Source: Bin87 sp963663945 (GTDB lineage: Bacteria > Chloroflexota > Dehalococcoidia > Lucifugimonadales > UBA3495). From it: DNA of 64,000 nt. Below the pieces are notes generated by a model that did no database searches, was not told the DNA's origin, and saw only the letters and a program-made list of their open reading frames with translations. Positions within the stretch are counted from its first letter, which is position 1. Every line of letters begins with the position of its first letter. Below are positions 44,461 to 53,226 of the stretch, one piece after another. The stretch lies in contig OY760687.1 in the NCBI GenBank assembly GCA_963663945.1, positions 186,001 through 250,000 on the forward strand, given 5' to 3'. A program made the translations under genes and the position numbers.

Positions 44461-44495
44461 GGTTGGAACCTCGTTTGGGGGATCGTGATCTGCGG

Positions 44496-44861
44496 TCAAT
44501 TTGTCAGCGCCAACAACCTGGCTACCAGGTATCGTACCAGAGGAAAGGACTCGTCCAAAGTGCCGGTGTACATCCGGCCATGGTAGAAGTAGATGTGGCA
44601 CTGTTCGGCTGCTTTGGCAGCGTCCCACATCTGCCAGTCCTGGGACTCGATAGCCAATCGTTTGGCGGCCGATGTCAGATCACGGTGGTGGTGATACGGC
44701 CAACCCCGGTGCTGGGCTACGGCGATGATGGCATGGGCGGCTGCGGCCCACAGCATTTCAGCCGCTGTCAGTCGCCGGTCGGTGGCGATGGCGTCGCTGG
44801 ATTCGACCAGGAAATCCCGAGCCGCCTGAGCGTGCTCGGGAATCCACATCGGTTCGGTCAC
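44496..44861 (-). CDS. PaREP1/HEPN-like helical protein, second of tandem pair
   Basis: 121 residues, helical. Family-like pattern: DFLVESSDAIATDRRLTAAEMLWAAAAHAII, WPYHHHRDL and a helical C-terminus. GTG start 2 bases after the stop of the upstream gene (44864-45223), so the two are translationally coupled. It is related in fold to that gene and to 295-654. Function unknown; pairs of small HEPN-like proteins are reminiscent of toxin-antitoxin or RNA-binding systems, which is inference. Confidence 0.7.
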   Translation of the reverse strand: MTEPMWIPEHAQAARDFLVESSDAIATDRRLTAAEMLWAAAAHAIIAVAQHRGWPYHHHRDLTSAAKRLAIESQDWQMWDAAKAAEQCHIYFYHGRMYTGTLDESFPLVRYLVARLLALTN

Positions 44862-44863
44862 GG

Positions 44864-45223
44864 TCAGTCGGCCAACTGTTGCAGCAGATCAATGAAGCGG
44901 CGCACCGACATCATATCGGCCCAGGCGTCTTCGGGTTCCATCAGACCGTGCCTGACACGGCTAGCCCCAGCCAACGCGCCGGTGAGGCCCAGGCGTATGC
45001 TCATGCTCTCTTCGCCCGATTCGGCGTCCAGGCGCTTGGCGACTTCGCGCAGACTACGACCGTCTTCGCAGGCCCAGCCCCGGCGCTTTGCAACCGCCTT
45101 GACCGCGGACAAGGCGGCATCCCCGATGCGTTCCGATCCCGCCTCCAGGTTGCCCAGCGCAAACTCCTGCTCGGCGGCGGCGAGCAGGTCCTGGGCGGTC
45201 TGCAACTCCTCACGGGTCAGCAC
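44864..45223 (-). CDS. PaREP1/HEPN-like helical protein, first of tandem pair
   Basis: 119 residues, the same length as the 295-654 protein. Sequence: REELQTAQDLLAAAEQEFALGNLEAGSER, then IGDAALSAVKAVAKRRGWACEDGRSLREVAKRL and a C-terminal helix. The open frame extends to 45514, but AGGAG stands 7 bases before GTG 45223, which I take as the start; the upstream part has no similarity to the family. Confidence 0.7.
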   Translation of the reverse strand: MLTREELQTAQDLLAAAEQEFALGNLEAGSERIGDAALSAVKAVAKRRGWACEDGRSLREVAKRLDAESGEESMSIRLGLTGALAGASRVRHGLMEPEDAWADMMSVRRFIDLLQQLAD

Positions 45224-45461
45224 GAGAACGCTCCTAGCCCCCGGTAGACCCGGCAACCCACTCCAGCCGATCCTGTTTGGGGATGCGGGTGGTGGGAGTT
45301 GCGGCGGCGATGGACATGATCGGAATCTCGTTGGGAGTGGGAGATACGAAATGTCCAATGATTGTATCATCCCCATTTCACCGGCAAGGGAAACCACAAA
45401 TTGATGACATTTGTTCGAGTACGCGGTGTCTTCGACAGTCGGCGCGTAGGATACGACTGCG
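45224..45461. other. Short gap upstream of the PaREP1-like pair
   Basis: No gene or clear promoter seen. It separates the - strand pair from the + strand small frame and the DUF5677 gene. Confidence 0.4.
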
Positions 45462-45668
45462 ATGCCGGCGATACCGCCCGTCGATGGCTTGCCTCTGGTC
45501 GACGCCGACACCAACCGCGCCCTGCTGAACTGGCGTGTAGTGTGCGACCTGCTAGGCTTTGACGACGGCGTGTATCAGGCGGTGCGGCGTCTGGCGGCCA
45601 AGTGGTGTGCGGAGCCGTCGGTGCATGGGGGCAAGCGGCGGCCGCGGGGAGAGGGTTTGGTAACATAG
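45462..45668 (+). CDS. Possible small hypothetical protein
   Basis: 68 codons (MPAIPPVDGLPLVDADTN..., later LNWRVVCDLLGFDDGVYQAV). It has some protein-like character and lies 22 bases before the DUF5677 gene, but there is no family match I can name and no strong ribosome-binding site. Low confidence; may be a remnant. Confidence 0.3.
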   Translation: MPAIPPVDGLPLVDADTNRALLNWRVVCDLLGFDDGVYQAVRRLAAKWCAEPSVHGGKRRPRGEGLVT

Positions 45669-45690
45669 GAAGCACAAACACAATAGAGAG

Positions 45691-46653
45691 ATGTCGATGC
45701 CCAAGCACCCAGTTTTCCCAGAAGTCCCCAAGGGGTTTTGGCGCAGATTCGGTAAACTATGGAGGCGCCCGCTCCGACAGTTCGAGCAGACCATAGGGTT
45801 CGCCCAATCATTTGGTGCAGATCCCAGAACACCATACTTTGATTGCATGGACGCGGCGTATTGGGGAGCGTTACGAGGTCTGCACTCTCGCACTTGTTTG
45901 CATGCGCGTGCAGTCCTGGCGTTGTTGACCAACGGGCTAGTCGACCCGGCTTGGGTACAATGGCGTGTTTGCCACGAAGCGGCCACGATTGCACTATTCA
46001 TAGCAAACGACCCAGACATGGCTCCGCGCTATCTCCGGCATTCCCGAGTCAACGCGTACCATCTGGCCCAAACTCTTTACAACACAGACCATCACGATTC
46101 TCCGTCTACATCCGAACTTGAGCAGCTCGCCTCATCAGCCGATTCCGCAAAAAATGAGCACAAGCGGGACTACGGTCAATTGCCGCAATCACGCGACTAC
46201 AGTTGGAGTGGCTTCAGGACATTTGCCGATATCGAGGCTTCGGTGCAGGCTGACTGGTCATGGAAAGCACGATCGGAGTACGTGTTCGCTAGCGAGATTG
46301 CCCACGCCGCTCCTAAAGCGACCGGGCCTTCGACTGACTATCGGGGCAATATGATCCTCGCGGTTGGACCAACAAACGCAGGCCTGACGGATCCTGCCGA
46401 CCTCACGTGCCTTTCTATCATGCACGCCTCCTTGGCGCTGATGCAAAATGCGGCAACTGCGGAAGAAGACACCCGCCGCTTAGAGGAGCTTATAGATATG
46501 TGCCGGTTGGTGGGCAGGATATGTTGGTTGTCTGATCCTGCAATATTCTGTCAGGACTGCGGTGGGCACATGCCGGAGGCATCCCCGCCGGAAGAAATCC
46601 CAGACGCCGACAAGCCGGCTAGGTGCACTTGCGATCCTGTACCGACGTATTAG
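45691..46653 (+). CDS. DUF5677-family protein
   Basis: 320 residues, mostly helical, AT-richer than the surroundings. The pattern RVCHEAATIALFIANDPDMAPRYLRHSRVNAYHLAQTL is characteristic of DUF5677, and a C-terminal CQDCGG..CTC Cys cluster is seen. The family is of unknown function and often occurs in mobile or defence-adjacent gene content. ATG at 45691 or 45697, preceded by AGAGAG. No related partner lies next to it. Confidence 0.65.
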   Translation: MSMPKHPVFPEVPKGFWRRFGKLWRRPLRQFEQTIGFAQSFGADPRTPYFDCMDAAYWGALRGLHSRTCLHARAVLALLTNGLVDPAWVQWRVCHEAATIALFIANDPDMAPRYLRHSRVNAYHLAQTLYNTDHHDSPSTSELEQLASSADSAKNEHKRDYGQLPQSRDYSWSGFRTFADIEASVQADWSWKARSEYVFASEIAHAAPKATGPSTDYRGNMILAVGPTNAGLTDPADLTCLSIMHASLALMQNAATAEEDTRRLEELIDMCRLVGRICWLSDPAIFCQDCGGHMPEASPPEEIPDADKPARCTCDPVPTY

Positions 46654-46757
46654 CTACCCTCGAGGTTGTCCCCAACCTTGCCCCCTCACCCACCGCCTGC
46701 TAAACTGCCGCCATCATTGACACACCCGTACTGCGACCCCGTTAAGGAGAGGCCGTT

Positions 46758-48020
46758 ATGCTGATTGGCCATTTTACCGAGCAGCCCTGGCAGGATGAGA
46801 GCTCCGGCCTGATGGGCACCCAGAGCACCGACCTGGGCATTTCCAACAGCCACTACAGGCCCGACGTCGGCGCCCAGCTGTACAACCGCTACCTCGACGA
46901 GAAGGTCTATGCCGAGGAGATGGGCTTCGACGCCGTGATGCTCAACGAGCACCACTCCACGCCCTTCTGCATGCAGGGCGTCACCAACGTGGGCGCGTCC
47001 ATCCTGGCCCGCATCACCAACAAGGTGAAGATCATCATCCTGGGCAACGTGCTGCCCATCTGGGACGACCCCCTGTGGCTGGCCGAGCAGCTGTCCATGA
47101 TCGACATGATCTCCCACGGCCGCCTGGTGTCCGGCTTCGTGCGCGGCGGTGGTCGCGAGAGCTGGTCCCACAACTCGCCGCCCAACTTCAACCGCGAGCG
47201 GTTCGAGGAAGCCCACGACCTCATCATCAAGGCGTGGACTGAGCCCGGCCCCTGGCGCTGGGAGGGCAAGCACTTCCACTACCGCTACGTCAACCCTTGG
47301 GCCAAGCCCCTGCAGGAACCCCACCCGCAGATCTGGATCCCGTCCACCGTGTCCGTTGAGACCGTGAAGTGGTGCGCCGAGCATCGCTACCCGCTGGTGC
47401 TGCTGGCCACCCGCCTGGAGCCCACCCGCGAGGCCTTCCAGCTCTACCACGACACCGCCGCCGAAAACGGCTACGAGTCGGGCACCCAGAACGTGGCCTA
47501 CCTGTGGAAGGTCCACGTCGACGAGACCGAGGAGCTGGCCGAGGAAGTCGGGCGCAAGTACCTGTCCGGCGTGAGCAACCCCTTCCTGGCGGGCAACGAG
47601 GGCGGCATCAACCCCGCCATCATGAACCTGCCGGGCCACACGTCGCGCACGTCGCGTAGGTTGTCCGCCGCCGCCTTCGGGCCCGCCGGCCGCTTCGGCA
47701 CCAACCGCCGGCCCTTCGAGGACCAGGTCGCCGACAGCACCATCATCACCGGCACGCCCAAGACGGTCATCCCCAAGATCCGCGAGGTTCTGGAGTACCT
47801 GCGCCCGGGCAGCGTCTTCTTCTGGGACGGCGACGGCGCCATGACCCACGAGGACCAGATGCGCAGCCTCCGTCTGATGGGCGAGGAAGTCATCCCCGCC
47901 GTCCGCGAGATGGGCAAGGAGCTGGAGCTCTACTCCCCCTTCGAGGTCGACCCGCGCACCAACCAGCCCATCGTCGACTCCGCCACCGCAGGCGCGACGG
48001 CGACCACCACCGCCGACTAA
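46758..48020 (+). CDS. LLM-class flavin-dependent oxidoreductase, long form
   Basis: 420 residues, luciferase-like barrel with a longer C-terminal extension than 10016-11149. Signatures: MLNEHHSTPFCMQ, KVKIIILGNVLPIWDDPLWLAEQLSM, GRLVSGFVRGGGRE (flavin phosphate region) and ITGTPKTVIPKIREVLEYL. Likely FMN- or F420-dependent monooxygenase or dehydrogenase. AAGGAGAGG precedes the ATG. Monocistronic, with a strong terminator after it. Confidence 0.88.
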   Translation: MLIGHFTEQPWQDESSGLMGTQSTDLGISNSHYRPDVGAQLYNRYLDEKVYAEEMGFDAVMLNEHHSTPFCMQGVTNVGASILARITNKVKIIILGNVLPIWDDPLWLAEQLSMIDMISHGRLVSGFVRGGGRESWSHNSPPNFNRERFEEAHDLIIKAWTEPGPWRWEGKHFHYRYVNPWAKPLQEPHPQIWIPSTVSVETVKWCAEHRYPLVLLATRLEPTREAFQLYHDTAAENGYESGTQNVAYLWKVHVDETEELAEEVGRKYLSGVSNPFLAGNEGGINPAIMNLPGHTSRTSRRLSAAAFGPAGRFGTNRRPFEDQVADSTIITGTPKTVIPKIREVLEYLRPGSVFFWDGDGAMTHEDQMRSLRLMGEEVIPAVREMGKELELYSPFEVDPRTNQPIVDSATAGATATTTAD

Positions 48021-48045
48021 CCGGCAACGGCATCGGGCAAAGCAA

Positions 48046-48080
48046 GAGGGGCGGGTGTGCAACCCGCCCCTCAGTTTTTT
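48046..48080 (+). terminator. Intrinsic terminator after the LLM gene
   Basis: GAGGGGCGGGT (48046-48056) pairs with ACCCGCCCCTC (48062-48072), then AGTTTTTT. It may serve both this gene and the convergent Uma2 gene. Confidence 0.9.
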
Positions 48081-48098
48081 GTGGTCCGGCGCGGCGAA

Positions 48099-48689
48099 TT
48101 ATTCCTGCCGTTGGATCCGCGCCGGATGGTCGAAGACCTGCGACAGGGGCAGGCTGAAATCCGGGAAGAGCGGGGTGGTCAGGGTGTCGGCAGCGGTCAG
48201 AACCGCACGCTCCTGATACGAGCCGTCGTCGGCCAGTTCCAGAGCGGTGAGTGTGTTCGCGTCGCCGTCCAGGATCCAGTATTCGGGAACACCGGCGGCG
48301 GCGTACAGTTGGCGCTTTCGTACCAGGTCCGTGTGGCGGTTGGACGACAACACTTCCACCACGATGTCCGGCGGGCCGCCGTCAATCACGGTTGGGCCGA
48401 TGATACCGACGCGCTCCGCCCGCACGACCACTATATCAGGCCCCAAAGCGCTGTTGTCCGATACGACGACGCCGGCCACCTGGTACACGATGCCGAGCCC
48501 GGTTTCCATGATTTGCAGGGCCAATTGCGTGCTCAAAACCATAGCCAGGAATTGGTGGTCCGGGATCGGGAAAGCGGCCATATACACAACCCCGTCGATG
48601 AGCTCGCAGCGTGTCTCCTGTGCGGGCAAGTCCAGAAACTCCTCCAGAGTCATTCGGGTGCCGGTCCTGATGTCAGGGGTTGTCGTCAT
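48099..48689 (-). CDS. Uma2-family (PD-(D/E)XK) endonuclease-like protein, copy 1
   Basis: 196 residues. Uma2/DUF820 fold: CELIDGVVYM, then LGPDIVVVRA (Asp), PPDIVVEVLS (Glu) and RKRQLYAAAGVPEYWIL (Lys). A restriction-endonuclease-like domain, often expanded in cyanobacteria and Chloroflexi; activity unproven. Its C-terminal third is almost identical to copy 2, 26 bases upstream, so the pair is a recent tandem duplication or gene-converted. Confidence 0.9.
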   Translation of the reverse strand: MTTTPDIRTGTRMTLEEFLDLPAQETRCELIDGVVYMAAFPIPDHQFLAMVLSTQLALQIMETGLGIVYQVAGVVVSDNSALGPDIVVVRAERVGIIGPTVIDGGPPDIVVEVLSSNRHTDLVRKRQLYAAAGVPEYWILDGDANTLTALELADDGSYQERAVLTAADTLTTPLFPDFSLPLSQVFDHPARIQRQE

Positions 48690-48715
48690 GGTAACTGCCC
48701 CAATGGGTGAACTGA

Positions 48716-49303
48716 TTAGTCCTGGGAACGTATCCGTGCCGGATGGTCGAACACGTGCGCCAGGGGCACGCTCAAATCAGGGAAGAGCGGGGTGGTCAGG
48801 GTGTCCGCGGCGGTCAAGACGGCACGCTCCTGATACGAGCCGTCATCATCCAGTTCCAGGATCGTCAGTGTGTCCGCGTCGCCGTCCAGGATCCAGTATT
48901 CGGGAACGCCAGCCTGCTGGTACAACGTGCGCTTCTCCACGAGATCGCGGTCACGGTCACTGGATAGTACTTCCACGACGATGTCAGGAGCGCCGTTCAC
49001 CCATACTTCACCAAGTATTTCGGACCGGTCGGCCCGAATGACGATAATGTCGGGGGACAGGTAGTTTTCGCCCGACACGACCAGGTTAACCGGTATGTAT
49101 GTGTGGGCGAGGCCGGCCACCGTCAATTGGTCAAACAGGAATTTCCACAGGATCTGCACCAGGAACTGATGGTCGAGCGCAGGCTCCGGCATTACGTACA
49201 ACACTCCCTCAAGCAATTCGCAGCGTGGGCCAGCTTCAGGCAGGCTGCGGAACTCTTCGGACGTCATACGCATCCCGCTGTAAATTTCAGCCGATGTGGT
49301 CAA
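48716..49303 (-). CDS. Uma2-family endonuclease-like protein, copy 2
   Basis: 195 residues. Same motifs as copy 1: CELLEGVLYV, SPDIIVIRA, APDIVVEVLS, EKRTLYQQAGVPEYWIL. The frame is open to 49369, but I take TTG 49303 as the start because it aligns residue for residue with the ATG of copy 1 (MTTTPDIRTGTRMT against LTTSAEIYSGMRMT) and has GAGG upstream. Located between copy 1 and a Gfo/Idh gene. Confidence 0.88.
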   Translation of the reverse strand: MTTSAEIYSGMRMTSEEFRSLPEAGPRCELLEGVLYVMPEPALDHQFLVQILWKFLFDQLTVAGLAHTYIPVNLVVSGENYLSPDIIVIRADRSEILGEVWVNGAPDIVVEVLSSDRDRDLVEKRTLYQQAGVPEYWILDGDADTLTILELDDDGSYQERAVLTAADTLTTPLFPDLSVPLAHVFDHPARIRSQD

Positions 49304-49355
49304 CGTTGCCCGGCCTCGTCCCAATGCATTCAAGCGCATATCTGGTTGGGTTATT

Positions 49356-50462
49356 TTACCCCAAATCAACCCGTCGGCCCTCGTCGCTGGACTGGCGGAT
49401 GGCGTCGATGAACTTGTGCAGGCCTACCGCGTGGTCGAAGTCGGGCAGCGCGTCACCGTTGGCCGTGCCCCGGATCGACGCTGCGAACAGGCTGTACAAC
49501 TGGCCCACGTTGTATGCCGTGCTGCCCGGAATCTCGGGAGCCAGGTGCAGTTCTTCGGCCGGCGTCAGGTCCTGCAACTCGTTGCTGCCGCCGCGCGCGC
49601 CACGGATGCTGACCTGCTGCATCTGAGGCGAGTCCACGGAGACGGCCACGAGAGTGCCCTCCTCGCCGTAAATCTCCATGCGGTAGCCGCTGCCGGCCCA
49701 CGGCGTGCTGCCGATCTGCACCGACGCCACGCCACCGCCCTGCAGGTTGCCGCTGACGAGGATGTTGTCCGGCGACGTCACCTCGAGGTCCTGGCCGGTG
49801 TCGGATTCGTGCCAGGTGGCGGCCTGCGTGCTGACCACGGTGGCCACATCGCCGAACTCGCCCACCACGCTACACAGCGCGTCGATGGTGTGCCCGCAGG
49901 CGATGGTCAGGGTGTGCGCGCCCAGTTCGTTGTCGCGCTGCCAGGTGCGTCCGGAATCCCTAGAGAGCACTCCCTCACGCATCAGCCGCACGTGGCAGGT
50001 CATGACCCGCCCCACGTAGCCGTCGGCCACCAGGTTTTTCAGGTGCGCGATGGCGGGGTTGGCCCGAGCCTGCAGGCCCACCGCCGTCTTGACGCCCCGC
50101 TCGCGAGCCAGATCTGCCATCTCGATGGCCTCGGCAGTGGTGCGCCCCAGCGGCCACTCGGTGAAGGTGTGCTTGCCGGCACGCAGCGCGGCCGTGGTTG
50201 GCTCGTAGTGGCTGGGCACGCGCAGGGAGATGGTGGCGGCCTCGATGTCGGCGTCGGCCAGCATGCGGTTGTAGTCGTCCCACGCGCTGCCCGCATTGAA
50301 AGCGGCCTTGGCCTCGTCGGCCGATTCCTGGCGCGTGGTGCATACGGCGGCCAGGTCGAAGTCGGGGTGTGCCGCCAACGCCGGGAGGTGCGCGCGGGGG
50401 GACCAACCCTGGTGGATGTTGGCGCCGATCAGTCCGATGCGGATGGGCTGCTGAGTAGTCAT
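49356..50462 (-). CDS. Gfo/Idh/MocA family NAD(P)-dependent oxidoreductase, copy 2
   Basis: 368 residues, paralog of 8048-9148. Rossmann start IRIGLIGANIHQGW; TEWPLGR after GKHTF in place of EKP; AGSGYRMEIYGEEGTL in the C-terminal domain. AGGAGG lies 8 bases before ATG 50462, so the longer open frame to 50582 was not used. Sugar or polyol oxidation likely. Divergent from the aldo/keto reductase at 50591, with a TACAAT box (50556) between. Confidence 0.88.
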   Translation of the reverse strand: MTTQQPIRIGLIGANIHQGWSPRAHLPALAAHPDFDLAAVCTTRQESADEAKAAFNAGSAWDDYNRMLADADIEAATISLRVPSHYEPTTAALRAGKHTFTEWPLGRTTAEAIEMADLARERGVKTAVGLQARANPAIAHLKNLVADGYVGRVMTCHVRLMREGVLSRDSGRTWQRDNELGAHTLTIACGHTIDALCSVVGEFGDVATVVSTQAATWHESDTGQDLEVTSPDNILVSGNLQGGGVASVQIGSTPWAGSGYRMEIYGEEGTLVAVSVDSPQMQQVSIRGARGGSNELQDLTPAEELHLAPEIPGSTAYNVGQLYSLFAASIRGTANGDALPDFDHAVGLHKFIDAIRQSSDEGRRVDLG

Positions 50463-50590
50463 GGCGGTGCCTCCTGTGCTGGGCGGGGAAACTGCATCTG
50501 AAGGAGTAATTGCGCGCATCCTAACACAGGGGTCGGGTGCCGAAACGAGCAGGGTGGTACAATCGCGATGCCCGCCGCCCACCCACCCAT

Positions 50591-51622
50591 ATGAGCGTCA
50601 CCATGTCCCTCCCTCAAGAAGCCCGCCTCCGTTTTGTTGATGGCCTGCCCATCTGCCGGATCCTCAACGGCATGTGGCAGGTGTCGGGCGCTCATGGTCG
50701 CATAGATCCGGCATCGGCCTTGGATGCGATGCTGGCCTACCACGACGCCGGCTTCACCACGTGGGACCTGGCTGACCACTACGGTCCGGCTGAGGACTTC
50801 ATTGGCGAGTTCCGCCGGCGGCTGTCGGCAGAACGGGGCGAGGACGCCGTGTCTGAGATCCAGGCGTTCACCAAGTGGGTGCCACGGACGGGGCCAATGA
50901 CCCGGCAGATCGTCGAGAACAACGTGGACATCTCGTTGCGTCGCATGGGCGTCGAGCGGCTGGACCTGCTGCAGTTCCACTGGTGGGAGTACCAGGACAA
51001 ACGCTACCTGGACGCCCTGGAACAACTGGCGGCGCTGCGCGACGAGGGGAAGATCCACCGAGTGGCACTGACCAACTTCGACACCGAACGGCTGCGGGAG
51101 ATTTCCGATAACGGCATCCGCGTGGTGTCCAACCAGGTGCAGTACTCGCTGATCGACCGCCGGCCGGAAGTGCAGATGTCACAGGTGTGCGAGGAGCAAC
51201 GGATATGGTTGCTGCCCTACGGCGTGCTCTGCGGCGGCCTGCTCACCGATCGTTATCTGGGCCAGCCTGAACCCGGCCCGGCCCAGTTGAACACCGCCAG
51301 CCTGGGCAAGTACAAGCAGATGATCAACGCCTGGGGCGGCTGGCAGCTTTTCCAGCAACTCCTTGCGGTATTGCGAGGTATCGCGGACAAGCACGAGGTC
51401 AGCATCGCGAACGTTGCCGAGCGTTACATCCTGGAGAAGCCGGCTGTGGCGGGGGTGATCATCGGCGCCCGGCTGGGCGTGGCGGAGCACATCGTCGAGA
51501 ATGCGCGGCTCTTCGGCTTCCACCTGGATGACGACGACAATCAGGCCATCGAAACCGTACTGGCTGACGCCCGCGACCTGTACCGGATCATCGGCGACTG
51601 CGGCGACGAATACCGCCGCTGA
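50591..51622 (+). CDS. Aldo/keto reductase
   Basis: 343 residues, TIM barrel. Catalytic elements: Asp and Tyr in TTWDLADHYGPAE, Lys in FTKWVPR, His in LLQFHWWEY; NADPH-binding region VIIGARLG near the C-terminus. No strong ribosome-binding site; ATG 50591 (or 50603) is chosen since the upstream GTG frame lacks any. A TACAAT box at 50556-50561 may be its -10. Reduces an aldehyde or ketone; substrate unknown. It faces a Gfo/Idh gene head to head. Confidence 0.85.
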   Translation: MSVTMSLPQEARLRFVDGLPICRILNGMWQVSGAHGRIDPASALDAMLAYHDAGFTTWDLADHYGPAEDFIGEFRRRLSAERGEDAVSEIQAFTKWVPRTGPMTRQIVENNVDISLRRMGVERLDLLQFHWWEYQDKRYLDALEQLAALRDEGKIHRVALTNFDTERLREISDNGIRVVSNQVQYSLIDRRPEVQMSQVCEEQRIWLLPYGVLCGGLLTDRYLGQPEPGPAQLNTASLGKYKQMINAWGGWQLFQQLLAVLRGIADKHEVSIANVAERYILEKPAVAGVIIGARLGVAEHIVENARLFGFHLDDDDNQAIETVLADARDLYRIIGDCGDEYRR

Positions 51623-51634
51623 CCACCGGTAAGA

Positions 51635-51663
51635 CGTCATTCCTGCGCAAGCAGGAATCCATC
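51635..51663. repeat. REP-type palindrome
   Basis: CGTCATTCCTGCGCAAGCAG followed by GAATCC forms a hairpin of the same family as 14051, 23940 and 39668. Between AKR and the next LLM gene. Confidence 0.75.
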
Positions 51664-51724
51664 CTGCCGCACTCAAACGCCTAATCACACTGCGCATCCA
51701 TGCCAAGCTACTGCTGAGGTACCA

Positions 51725-52630
51725 ATGCAAATCGGCGCTATTTTCCCGCAAACCGAAATCGGCCCCGACCCGGTCGCCATCCGCGATTACGTGGAAGCCG
51801 TGGAGGGCATGGAGTTCGACTACCTGTTCATCGCCGACCACGTGCTGGGCGCCGATCCGGATCACCATGAGCATGTGCGGGGCAGCTACTACACCCACCA
51901 CAGTGTGATCCACGAATCTTTGACAACGCTGGCGTTCATCGCGGCGCTGACGACCAAAATACGCCTCATCACCGGCATCCTGATCCTGCCCCAGCGTCAG
52001 ACCGCGCTGGTGGCCAAGCAGGCCGCCGAGATCGACGTGCTCAGCGGCGGTCGGCTTACCCTGGGCATCGGCGTGGGCTGGAACCACGTGGAGTTCGAGG
52101 CGCTGGGAGAGGACTTCAGTACCCGGGGCATACGCTCCGAGGAGCAGATCGACCTGATGCGCGCCCTGTGGACGCAGGAAGTGGTCGACTTCGACGGTCG
52201 CTGGCACTCGGTGCGGTCCGCGGGAATCAAGCCGCTTCCGGTACAGCGACCCATACCGGTGTGGTTCGGAGCCGGCGGGTCAGCCGGACCCGTGCCCCGG
52301 GACGTGGTCCTGCGCCGCATCGCCCGAATGGGCGACGGGTGGTTCCCCAGCTTCGGACCCGACGACACCGCGCGGGGAGTGCTGGACAAGATGCAGACCT
52401 ACATCGCCGAGGCGGGACGTCAGCCCGATGACGTTGGACTGGCCGGCCGCATCCGCATGCCGGGCAAGTCGCCCGACGAATGGTTGGCCGAGGTGGAAGG
52501 CTGGCAGTCCCTGGGCGGCACCCACGTCATGGCGGAAGCGCGCCGTGGCCCCCTGAGTTCAGTCGATCAGCACATCGACGCCATGCGCCAGTTCCGCGAG
52601 GTCGTGCCTGTGGGCTGGGGAAGACCCTAG
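51725..52630 (+). CDS. LLM-class F420-dependent oxidoreductase
   Basis: 301 residues, the short LLM form. N-terminus MQIGAIFPQTEIGPDP, YLFIADHVLG, IRLITGILILPQRQTALVAKQAAEIDVLSGGR and RLTLGIGVGWNHVEFEALG are typical of the F420-dependent subgroup (cited in parts). ATG at 51725 with TGAGG upstream. Substrate unknown. Third LLM gene in the window. Confidence 0.88.
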   Translation: MQIGAIFPQTEIGPDPVAIRDYVEAVEGMEFDYLFIADHVLGADPDHHEHVRGSYYTHHSVIHESLTTLAFIAALTTKIRLITGILILPQRQTALVAKQAAEIDVLSGGRLTLGIGVGWNHVEFEALGEDFSTRGIRSEEQIDLMRALWTQEVVDFDGRWHSVRSAGIKPLPVQRPIPVWFGAGGSAGPVPRDVVLRRIARMGDGWFPSFGPDDTARGVLDKMQTYIAEAGRQPDDVGLAGRIRMPGKSPDEWLAEVEGWQSLGGTHVMAEARRGPLSSVDQHIDAMRQFREVVPVGWGRP

Positions 52631-52738
52631 CCCAGCAACCGCACTGCCCCAGAGCAATTGTGTCCGATGGCGCCAACAATTGGGCGGACGCCCGGGACAC
52701 CCTCACGGTTGGCATCTGGCCGGTTACGCGGTCTTCCT

Positions 52739-53110
52739 TCACTGACTGGCCGGGGGATCCTGCAGGAGGATCTCCGCAGGGATTCCCCAGTATTTGTGGA
52801 GCGCACGGGCCATGGGCATGGTGATATCCATTTGGCCTGACAGAACCGCCGTCGCCGCCTTCCTGCTGCCCACCAGGGGAGCCAGGTCTTCCGGGGTGAG
52901 GCCCAGGCGTCTCATGTGGAACTCTATGGCCGCCGGAACGCTCGGTAAGCCAACGACATCGCGTGGCTCCTCGTACGCCTCAAGCAGGTCAATCAGGTGG
53001 TCGCGCTCGACGCGCTCTGGCGTACCGACGTCAGCGCGAAGAATTTCTCCCAAACGCGTCAGAGCGTGGTTGTAATCGTCTTCACTGTCGATACTGGAAA
53101 TAAGAGCCAC
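52739..53110 (-). CDS. HigA-like antitoxin / XRE-type regulator (orphan)
   Basis: 123 residues. N-terminal half resembles HigA antitoxins (SEDDYNHALTRLGEIL), C-terminal half is a helix-turn-helix (IEFHMRRLGLTPEDLAPLVGSRKAATAVLSG). HigA represses its own operon and neutralises the HigB RNase, but no HigB-like frame lies beside it: lipA is 116 bases upstream on the same strand and the other side is not coding. It may be a solo regulator or a leftover antitoxin. Confidence 0.8.
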   Translation of the reverse strand: MALISSIDSEDDYNHALTRLGEILRADVGTPERVERDHLIDLLEAYEEPRDVVGLPSVPAAIEFHMRRLGLTPEDLAPLVGSRKAATAVLSGQMDITMPMARALHKYWGIPAEILLQDPPASQ

Positions 53111-53226
53111 GATTACACCTGTTCGGCAACGGCCCGATCAAATCCCGTTTGCGTACCGAGGCTGCGGGCGCCCGCGGTCGCGTCGCCAGGATTGTTGCAG
53201 GACGCCATGGAGCGGCGTGGGCGCGG

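Noticed and set aside
45224..45514. N-terminal extension of the PaREP1-like frame to 45514
   Set aside because: An AGGAG site 7 bases before GTG 45223 and equal length to the paralog at 295-654 fix the shorter start.
53111..53226. HigB toxin frame beside the HigA-like gene
   Set aside because: The only frame here is a shadow of lipA with Pro/Thr/Arg-rich random composition; no toxin motif.
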